Shown: in pieces, positions 59,353-64,000 of the stretch | Layout: every line of letters starts with the position of its first letter | Numbering within the stretch: position 1 is the stretch's first letter | Origin: Anaeromassilibacillus sp. An200 | GTDB lineage: Bacteria; Bacillota; Clostridia; Oscillospirales; Acutalibacteraceae | Direction: 5' to 3' | Assembly (NCBI RefSeq): GCF_002160025.1 | Contig: NZ_NFJU01000006.1 | Coordinates: 62,001 to 126,000 of the forward strand | DNA length: 64,000 nucleotides | Made by a program: the position numbers and the translations under genes | The notes under the pieces: model-generated | The model's database searches: none | What the model saw: only the letters and a program-made list of their open reading frames with translations | What the model was told of the DNA's origin: nothing

Positions 59353-59380
59353 GTTATAGATGAAAAGGTGCAGCATCTGC
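59353..59380. other. Right attachment half-site of the element
   Basis: Plus strand: GTTAT (59353-59357), 11 nt, TGCAGCA (59369-59375), then core TC (59376-59377) and TGC. Mirror image of the left half-site at 52402-52426. Together on the circle they would form GTTAT-N11-TGCAGCA-TC... read on the other strand as the symmetric attP with central GA. Confidence 0.82.
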
Positions 59381-59782
59381 CGCCATATTTTCATGGAGAT
59401 CGGTGATGGCGTCTCCGGCCACAGCGAGAGAACCGGCACTGAAGGGGACACCGTTTGCGTCGGCGGGGTATATGCCGGTGGTGTGATCGATGAAGTACGA
59501 ATCAAATCCAGCTTCTTTGATTTGCTGAGGGGTGAGATTGCGAGTCAGCTGGTATACAATGGTTCCCACCATTTCCAGATGCCCCAGCTCTTCCGTCCCG
59601 ATATCCGTGAGAATGGCTTTGAGCTCCGGATAGGGCATGGTATAGCGCTGGGAAAGGTAGCGCAGGGAAGCACCCAGTTCGCCGTTCGGGCCGCCATATT
59701 GGGCGCAGATCAGCTTTGCCAGCGCGGGGTTCGGATTTTTGATTCGGATCGGATATTGCAGCTTTTTTTCATACACCCACAT
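59354..59782 (-). CDS. cotJC: Spore coat protein CotJC, 5' part (interrupted after codon 135)
   Basis: CotJC is a manganese-catalase-like protein of the spore coat made in the mother cell. This part codes the ferritin-like N-terminus: MWVYEKKLQYPIRIKNPNPA, YGGPNGELGASLRYLSQRY and the metal-binding TEELGHLEMVGTI. It runs to DLHENMAADAAPFHL and stops at 59354; the last seven codons are element sequence. Residues after MAA should be EQKAR, which are found 7 kb away. The ATG at 59782 overlaps the cotJB stop (TGATG). Without excision the protein lacks its C-terminal third. Confidence 0.94.
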   Translation of the reverse strand: MWVYEKKLQYPIRIKNPNPALAKLICAQYGGPNGELGASLRYLSQRYTMPYPELKAILTDIGTEELGHLEMVGTIVYQLTRNLTPQQIKEAGFDSYFIDHTTGIYPADANGVPFSAGSLAVAGDAITDLHENMAADAAPFHL

Positions 59783-60042
59783 CAGGCGTCCTCCTCCTCT
59801 CCCGTTTCCCAGGGCCACGGACCGGTGATCCAGGCCCAGCGGCTGGTGTTGGCGCTTGTTTCGTTCATGGGACCGTAGGCGGCCTCATATTCTTTGATCA
59901 GAGCGGCTGTTTTCGTGCGGTATTCCTCGAGCTTCTTGGCTGCTTCGCAGTCGTTGGGGTGTGTGTCGAGAAACATATGCAGTTCCCATTGGGCGAATTG
60001 CATGGCGCGGATTCGCCGAAAAAGGCGTTCTTGTTCGTTCAT
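59782..60042 (-). CDS. cotJB: Spore coat protein CotJB
   Basis: An 86-aa protein with the CotJB family core: LFRRIRAMQFAQWELHMFLD, THPNDCEAAKKL and the C-terminal WAWITGPWPWETGEEE. It is part of the cotJABC operon, overlapping both neighbours (ATGA with cotJA, TGATG with cotJC). It helps assemble CotJC in the spore coat. SD AAAGGAG, 8 nt before ATG. Confidence 0.95.
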   Translation of the reverse strand: MNEQERLFRRIRAMQFAQWELHMFLDTHPNDCEAAKKLEEYRTKTAALIKEYEAAYGPMNETSANTSRWAWITGPWPWETGEEEDA

Positions 60043-60236
60043 GACCGCGGCTCCTTTCCACCGGCAAACGGTTTGTTCAGATCGGGGAACAGGGTGCCGT
60101 TATCCAGTGCCTGTTCCGGTTGATAGGTGGCTCCGTACTGTTGGAAGGGAACATATGCCATAGCAGGCACGGGATCCTCGGGAAGAGGAGCCGGGCTGCG
60201 CAGATCGCAGGACTGTCCATCCAGCTTTTCAGACAT
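60039..60236 (-). CDS. cotJA: Spore coat associated protein CotJA
   Basis: A 65-aa protein with the CotJA signature AMAYVPFQQYGATYQPEQAL followed by GTLFPDLNKPF. First gene of cotJABC, preceded by AAAGGAGAG and a sigma-E-like promoter at 60279-60307. Its presence marks the organism as an endospore former. Confidence 0.93.
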   Translation of the reverse strand: MSEKLDGQSCDLRSPAPLPEDPVPAMAYVPFQQYGATYQPEQALDNGTLFPDLNKPFAGGKEPRS

Positions 60237-60278
60237 GTTGCATCAACTCTCCTTTCGGGGAAGAAAACCCCTCGCATT

Positions 60279-60307
60279 ATTGTATGAGAGAGGGCAGATG
60301 AGTGTGA
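60279..60307 (-). promoter_or_regulatory. Sigma-E-type promoter of cotJABC
   Basis: Minus strand TCACACT, 14 nt, CATACAAT. The -10 is a full match to the mother-cell sigma-E consensus CATACAnT and the -35 matches partly. In B. subtilis cotJ is sigma-E dependent. Confidence 0.7.
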
Positions 60308-60328
60308 AAAAGGATAAAACGGGGAGGC

Positions 60329-60357
60329 TTGCAATTCCTTTGAAAATCCCGTATCAT
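60329..60357 (+). promoter_or_regulatory. Promoter of the ROK regulator divergent from cotJ
   Basis: TTGCAA, 17 nt, TATCAT. Because the transcript starts near 60364, the in-frame ATG at 60356 cannot be the start codon. Confidence 0.7.
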
Positions 60358-60442
60358 GAAAAGGAACATTGATTTTCCGGGAGGCTGGATACCTGATGAA
60401 GAGGAAGCCTGCCCCGCCCGGCAGGAGGAGGATGTGAGCGGG

Positions 60443-61552
60443 ATGGTGCGAAACGGGATGGAACTTCGCCGCCTCAACCGGAACCGGATTTTCCGGGCTG
60501 TCTATGAGAGCGGACGTGTTTCCCAGCAGGAGCTGGCTTTTCGCCTGGGACTGAGCCTTCCCACCATTGCGCAGAATCTGCGGATTCTCTGTGAGGAGGG
60601 TCTGCTGAAGGAGGACGGTTCCTTTGCTTCTACCGGAGGACGGCCCGCACGCGGCGTCTCCTGCATTCGGGATGCAAGACTGGCCGTCGGTTTGGACGTC
60701 ACACGCGGCCATGTCAGCGCCGTGCTCACGGATCTCAGCGGCGAAATTGTGCGGGGGATCCGCCGGGCGGTTCCTTTTTCTGATACAGAAGCGTATTATC
60801 GGGAATTAGGGGAGATCGCGCGGAAAGTGATCGGAGAGACGCCCCCGGAGCGCCTGCTGGGGGCAGGAGTGTCTTTTCCTGGGATCCTGGCGGCGGAAGG
60901 TGGGATCCGAAGCTCTCATGTGCTCGGTCTTGGGGCGCGTCAGGAGGAGGATTTTACCCGTTTTTTACCTTGCCGCGCCATGCTCTGCAATGATGCCAGT
61001 GCCGCGGGGCGGGCGGAGTTATGGGGAAGAGAGGGAGAAAACAGCGCTGTTTATCTCTCTTTGAGCAACAGTGTCGGCGGCGCGATCCTGCTGGGCGGCA
61101 GCTTGTATGAGGGGGAAAACCTGCGGGCCGCGGAATTCGGCCACATGACGCTTGTACCGGATGGGCTTCCCTGCTATTGCGGGAAAAAAGGCTGTCTCGA
61201 TGCTTACTGTGCCGCCGGGATTTTGTCGAATGGGTACGGCGGAAGCCTGGACGCTTTTTTCACGGCGTTGGACCGGGGAGAGAAAGCGGCTTCCTCCCGT
61301 TGGGATGCCTATCTGCGTTCTCTTGCTGTGGCAGTGAACAGCCTGCATATGGCGTTTGACTGCCCGGTAATTCTGGGAGGGTATGTGGGGGCGTATATGG
61401 TACCGTATATGGAGCGGCTGCGAGCGATGGCGTCCGCTCTCGATACCTTTGGCGGGGATGGTTCCTATTTACAGCCCTGCCTGTATCGCCGGGAGGCTTC
61501 CGCCGTGGGGGCAGCCCTTCTGTTTATTGAGCCGTTTATGGAGTCTATCTAA
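60443..61552 (+). CDS. ROK-family transcriptional regulator
   Basis: A 369-aa NagC/XylR-type regulator. The N-terminal winged HTH (NRIFRAVYESGRVSQQELAF, GLSLPTIAQNLRIL) is followed by a ROK domain with LSNSVGGAILLGGSLYEG, AEFGHMTL and the zinc motif CYCGKKGCLDAYC. Start: AGGAGGAGG at 60423-60431 precedes GTG 60434 and ATG 60443; I chose the ATG. Genes it controls are not evident; no sugar-use gene is adjacent. Confidence 0.86.
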   Translation: MVRNGMELRRLNRNRIFRAVYESGRVSQQELAFRLGLSLPTIAQNLRILCEEGLLKEDGSFASTGGRPARGVSCIRDARLAVGLDVTRGHVSAVLTDLSGEIVRGIRRAVPFSDTEAYYRELGEIARKVIGETPPERLLGAGVSFPGILAAEGGIRSSHVLGLGARQEEDFTRFLPCRAMLCNDASAAGRAELWGREGENSAVYLSLSNSVGGAILLGGSLYEGENLRAAEFGHMTLVPDGLPCYCGKKGCLDAYCAAGILSNGYGGSLDAFFTALDRGEKAASSRWDAYLRSLAVAVNSLHMAFDCPVILGGYVGAYMVPYMERLRAMASALDTFGGDGSYLQPCLYRREASAVGAALLFIEPFMESI

Positions 61553-61555
61553 AAA

Positions 61556-61600
61556 AGAAAAAGGCAGCTCACACGCAATGCCATGTGAGCTGCCTTTTGT
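61556..61600. terminator. Bidirectional terminator between ROK and AraC genes
   Basis: AAGGCAGCTCACA pairs with TGTGAGCTGCCTT around a 10-nt loop, with A-run and T-run flanks. Confidence 0.92.
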
Positions 61601-61607
61601 TTCTGTG

Positions 61608-62459
61608 TTATTCTTTTGTCCCCTGTTCCCGGCGGATACGTTTGCGGTATTCGCCCGGCGATTCTCCCACAGCCTTTTGAAAGACCTGTGCAAAATAGGA
61701 TTGTGAGGAAAAGCCCACAGTCCCCGCAATCTGCGAGATGGGGTGAGAGGTGTCGCGAAGCAGGGCGCAGGCTTCCTCTACACGTCGTGCGTTCAAATAG
61801 TTGATGGGCGACATGCCGATGTATTCCCGAAACGCATGCGCCAGATAATATTTGTTCAGACGACTGATCTCTGCCAGGTGATCCAGTGAAATCGGGTGGC
61901 GGAAATTCTCGTCGATATACCGTTTGACCGCGGAGCATTCCCGGGCGGTCCGTTTGGGCGTATGGATGGACAGCTCCTGTGGATGAAGCCGTTTGATCAG
62001 CAGCAGGATAGATTGAAAGGCATATTGCGACAATTTTTCATAATATGGCTGCTCGGTTTCCATTTCGGTAAGCAGCAGACGCAGAAAAAAGCGGATCTCG
62101 CTTCGGATGGTCCGGCAGTGGAAAATTCCGCAGCTGCTCCATGTCCCGCTGCCGGAAGGATCCAGATAGATTCCTTCCACTCCAACAGATACATATTCCA
62201 CGATCCCGGTTCCGTGTGGCTGCTCGGTATGTCCCGCGTCGGGATTGATCATAATCAGATCATCCTCCCGCAGAGAGTGGGATTCTCCTTCCGACAAAAA
62301 ATCAATTTCCCCGCGAAGGACATAGAAAAACTCGGCAAATGGATGTGAATGCGGTGCGCCGTTCCAGTCTCCCTCGTAGTGGGAGGAGGACGCATATAAA
62401 AGGCTGGCGCTCACGGAATTGCTTCCCAGTGTACGCAGAGTAAATGGAATGTTGCTCAT
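61608..62459 (-). CDS. AraC-family transcriptional regulator with cupin sensor
   Basis: A 283-aa regulator. The N-terminal cupin has HSHPFAEFFYVLRGEIDFLS and DDLIMINPDAGHTEQP (ligand-binding barrel). The C-terminal double HTH (about residues 180-275) carries ISLDHLAEISRLNKYYLAHA and the AraC signature ISQIAGTVGFSSQSYFAQVF. SD AGGAGG, 6 nt before ATG. Usually such proteins control sugar-use operons. Confidence 0.92.
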   Translation of the reverse strand: MSNIPFTLRTLGSNSVSASLLYASSSHYEGDWNGAPHSHPFAEFFYVLRGEIDFLSEGESHSLREDDLIMINPDAGHTEQPHGTGIVEYVSVGVEGIYLDPSGSGTWSSCGIFHCRTIRSEIRFFLRLLLTEMETEQPYYEKLSQYAFQSILLLIKRLHPQELSIHTPKRTARECSAVKRYIDENFRHPISLDHLAEISRLNKYYLAHAFREYIGMSPINYLNARRVEEACALLRDTSHPISQIAGTVGFSSQSYFAQVFQKAVGESPGEYRKRIRREQGTKE

Positions 62460-62545
62460 GGCGATCCTCCTTCCAGGCGGCGCTTCCCATCAATACAATG
62501 TGGTCAGCGCGGCATAAGCTTGAAAGAATGCAGCCTCTTTTTCAT

Positions 62546-62574
62546 ATTATACTCTGTTTTCTTTTGTGAAGCAA
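62546..62574 (-). promoter_or_regulatory. Promoter of the AraC-family gene
   Basis: Minus strand TTGCTT, 17 nt, TATAAT. Confidence 0.75.
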
Positions 62575-62607
62575 TTCTTTTTCATCGAATAGCATAAAAA
62601 CTGTCGA

Positions 62608-62678
62608 AATATTGCACAATATTATGAAATTATTGCTAACTATAATTTCATAATACAGAAATATTGATAACAATATTT
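62608..62678. promoter_or_regulatory. Cluster of three perfect palindromes upstream of the AraC gene
   Basis: AATATTG-CA-CAATATT (62608-62623), ATTATGAAATTA-N10-TAATTTCATAAT (62621-62654, 12-bp arms) and AAATATTG-ATAA-CAATATTT (62659-62678). The outer two share the half-site AATATTG/CAATATT. It is 35-100 nt upstream of the AraC promoter -35 and beyond the end of the nucleotidyltransferase gene. Likely binding sites for a dimeric regulator. Confidence 0.6.
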
Positions 62679-62696
62679 ATAAAAGGGATAAATTGC

Positions 62697-63419
62697 TTAG
62701 TTTTGCGAAGTATTGCGATTCTCTTTTTCATGGATTCTTCTGGCAAACATGAGATCGTCCACGCTGTCTACCTCGGTCCATTCATAGCGTGAAATATCGC
62801 AGGTAAACAGACGGAAATTGCGCTCAAAAATCATCTGCACCAGCGCGTCCTCATACCACGTGGTGTATCGCCCATCATCCACCATCTCGGCAATCTGATC
62901 GCGCAGCAGGGCGGCGGAGGAAGGATCCAGTTTGGTAACGCCTGCATATTCACCGGTGTAGGAGGTGAGCTGCTTACTCATGACGATCACCTGATCCTCG
63001 TCCGCCTGCACGTTATAATCACCATTTGTGACAGAGGAATCCATCAGAACGACAGGACGGGAGGTGGGGACGGTGACAATTTCGCGCAGAAGCTGTTCCG
63101 ACATCACAATATCGCCGTTGAGAATGGTGACTTCTCCGTTCAGGTACTTGCGCGCAAACCAGAGGGAGGCGATGGAGTTTGTTACCTCATAGAAGGGATT
63201 GCAGATCCAGGTGACGCCGGAGACACTTTCCTGCAGAAGGCGGTGCTGAAAGCCGCAGATAACAACAATTTCCCCTTGTGGATCCAGCTTCTGAATCAGG
63301 GAAACCATGCGTTTGAGAATGGTGGTACGGCTGTCCAGGGAGAACAGCGTTTTGGGATGCTTGAGCGTAATGGGATGCAGGCGGCTGCCTGTGCCCGCGG
63401 CCAAAATGAGATATACCAT
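62697..63419 (-). CDS. LicC-like sugar/choline-phosphate nucleotidyltransferase
   Basis: A 240-aa NTP-transferase. The nucleotide-binding loop is LILAAGTGSRLHPITLKHPK; catalytic Asp is in TILNGDIVMSE; the pyrophosphate/product loop is VTNGDYNVQADED. Family homologues make CDP-choline (LicC) or NDP-sugars for cell-surface polysaccharides. SD AAAGGATG, ATG 63419. It follows the DUF2284 gene by 28 nt. Confidence 0.82.
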   Translation of the reverse strand: MVYLILAAGTGSRLHPITLKHPKTLFSLDSRTTILKRMVSLIQKLDPQGEIVVICGFQHRLLQESVSGVTWICNPFYEVTNSIASLWFARKYLNGEVTILNGDIVMSEQLLREIVTVPTSRPVVLMDSSVTNGDYNVQADEDQVIVMSKQLTSYTGEYAGVTKLDPSSAALLRDQIAEMVDDGRYTTWYEDALVQMIFERNFRLFTCDISRYEWTEVDSVDDLMFARRIHEKENRNTSQN

Positions 63420-63447
63420 CTTTCACTTCATCCTTTCTCGATTGGCG

Positions 63448-63993
63448 TTACCACAGCAGCAGCCCGACGCGGGAAAGCTTTTCGCGCGGCGGGAAGGAGA
63501 AATGGAGCCCGGTCTGTTCCTCTACGGTCTTCAGTACATTCACGCCGGTTGCCTCAAACGGAACACGGGCCCAATAGGGATTGTTGCAGTGTTCGGGACC
63601 GCATCCATTTTTGCAAAGCTTGCATGAGCCGCCGATAAAGGAGATTGCCATGGGACAATCGTGCTCCCAGAGATATTTTTCCAGAGCCAGAAGCGCATGG
63701 TGCAGATCGTTTGTACTTTTGGCACGGATTTCAGAGAAATTGTCTTCATTCACGGCAAACTCAAATAAAACAAAAGCCCCATTATCGTATTCTGCCATCA
63801 TACGCTGATAGTCAATTTTGGGGAGCCGGGGCGGACATTTCCAGTTCAAATTATAATTTTTGCAGTAAAAACAATTCATCAGGACTCGTTCCTCAAAGCA
63901 GAATGCTTTGGGGTTGGCGGGAAGCAGGCGGATTCCCGGATACTGTTCCCGAACCGCATCTGTCAAAGATTCCAAACTCAGCATATGTTTCAT
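63448..63993 (-). CDS. DUF2284-type cysteine-rich metal-binding protein (start may lie outside the window)
   Basis: About 181 aa. Two cysteine blocks: MNCFYCKNYNLNWKCPPRLP and GGSCKLCKNGCGPEHCNNP. The second block resembles a [4Fe-4S] or zinc site, as in DUF2284 predicted metal-binding proteins. The ATG at 63993 is only 7 nt from the window edge, so neither its SD nor an earlier start can be checked. Upstream of and probably co-transcribed with the nucleotidyltransferase. Confidence 0.78.
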   Translation of the reverse strand: MKHMLSLESLTDAVREQYPGIRLLPANPKAFCFEERVLMNCFYCKNYNLNWKCPPRLPKIDYQRMMAEYDNGAFVLFEFAVNEDNFSEIRAKSTNDLHHALLALEKYLWEHDCPMAISFIGGSCKLCKNGCGPEHCNNPYWARVPFEATGVNVLKTVEEQTGLHFSFPPREKLSRVGLLLW

Positions 63994-64000
63994 TGAAAGC

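Larger units (their letters stand above)
52402..59375. mobile_element. 6,974-bp intervening element inserted in cotJC (predicted sporulation-excised)
   Basis: Bounded by the shared pentamer GCAGA (minus strand) at 52406-52402 and 59380-59376. Contents left to right: TnpB-like gene (+), GNAT gene (-), 810-aa coiled-coil protein (-), 58-codon ORF (+), large serine recombinase (+, 79 bp from the right junction). Removing one copy of the core plus everything between rejoins cotJC in frame into 200 codons with the family-typical MAAEQKA. The remaining circle would carry a symmetric 48-bp site. No phage structural genes and no other integrase are present, so this is a compact element rather than a prophage. 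Confidence 0.88.

Noticed and set aside
52402-59380. Misassembly or two independent cotJC pseudogenes as the explanation of the split
   Set aside because: Same strand, exact in-frame fit, shared core, symmetric joined site and a recombinase at the junction make an element far more likely; read mapping is still needed.
60356-60442. 29-codon N-terminal extension of the ROK regulator
   Set aside because: The upstream ATG lies inside the -10 of the promoter, so it cannot be in the transcript.

Overview
The window reads as chromosome of an anaerobic, spore-forming Clostridia member, probably Oscillospirales/Ruminococcaceae-like. The reasons are the high GC in genes with AT-rich intergenic spacers, the cotJABC spore-coat operon, an adenosylcobalamin-dependent ribonucleotide reductase, a leu operon with a T-box leader, two ROK regulators, and a choloylglycine-hydrolase family enzyme. 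The taxon is inferred; there is no rRNA in the window. No tRNA, rRNA or CRISPR array was seen.

Layout. 1-9.7 kb: a cut-off radical SAM gene, prfC, an XRE regulator/membrane-protein pair under a palindromic operator, a YgjP-like metallopeptidase, an ECF sigma/anti-sigma pair, a MATE exporter, and an xpaC-telA operon. 9.7-25 kb: nrdJ, a large secreted transglutaminase-like surface protein, a fused remnant (sucrose-phosphorylase-like N-terminus joined to a metallo-beta-lactamase-fold C-terminus), a glycan cluster (ROK regulator, GH38 alpha-mannosidase, SIS isomerase), a second MATE, and an ABC-F gene behind a long structured leader. 25-34.5 kb: niacin transporter and its NiaR repressor, small genes, T-box-leuA-leuB, azlCD, an AlkD-like protein and pepF. 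34.5-42 kb: an oligopeptide ABC transporter operon in which the second permease carries an extracytoplasmic seven-repeat RCC1 propeller. 42-51 kb: choloylglycine-hydrolase family enzyme, feoAB, a GNAT-dinB-Dabb-esterase operon, and a chemoreceptor.

The most notable region is 52.2-60.3 kb. The cotJC gene is in two pieces on the minus strand. The 5' part (after cotJA and cotJB) stops at 59354 and the 3' part lies at 52406-52206. The 6,974 bp between them carry a large serine recombinase next to one junction, a 58-codon ORF just upstream of it, an 810-aa coiled-coil protein with a GNAT gene, and a TnpB-like protein whose RuvC catalytic residues look substituted. Both junctions share the pentamer GCAGA. 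Joining the pieces there gives an uninterrupted 200-codon CotJC reading MAAEQKA at the seam. The predicted excised circle would rebuild a 48-bp symmetric site (GTTAT-N11-TGCAGCA-GA-TGCTGCA-N11-ATAAC), as expected for a large-serine-integrase attP. I interpret this as a sporulation intervening element (analogous to skin in sigK or SPbeta in spsM) that should excise in the mother cell. A sigma-E-like promoter precedes cotJA.

The right end holds a ROK regulator divergent from cotJ, an AraC regulator with a cluster of perfect palindromes upstream, a LicC-like nucleotidyltransferase and a DUF2284-type cysteine protein.
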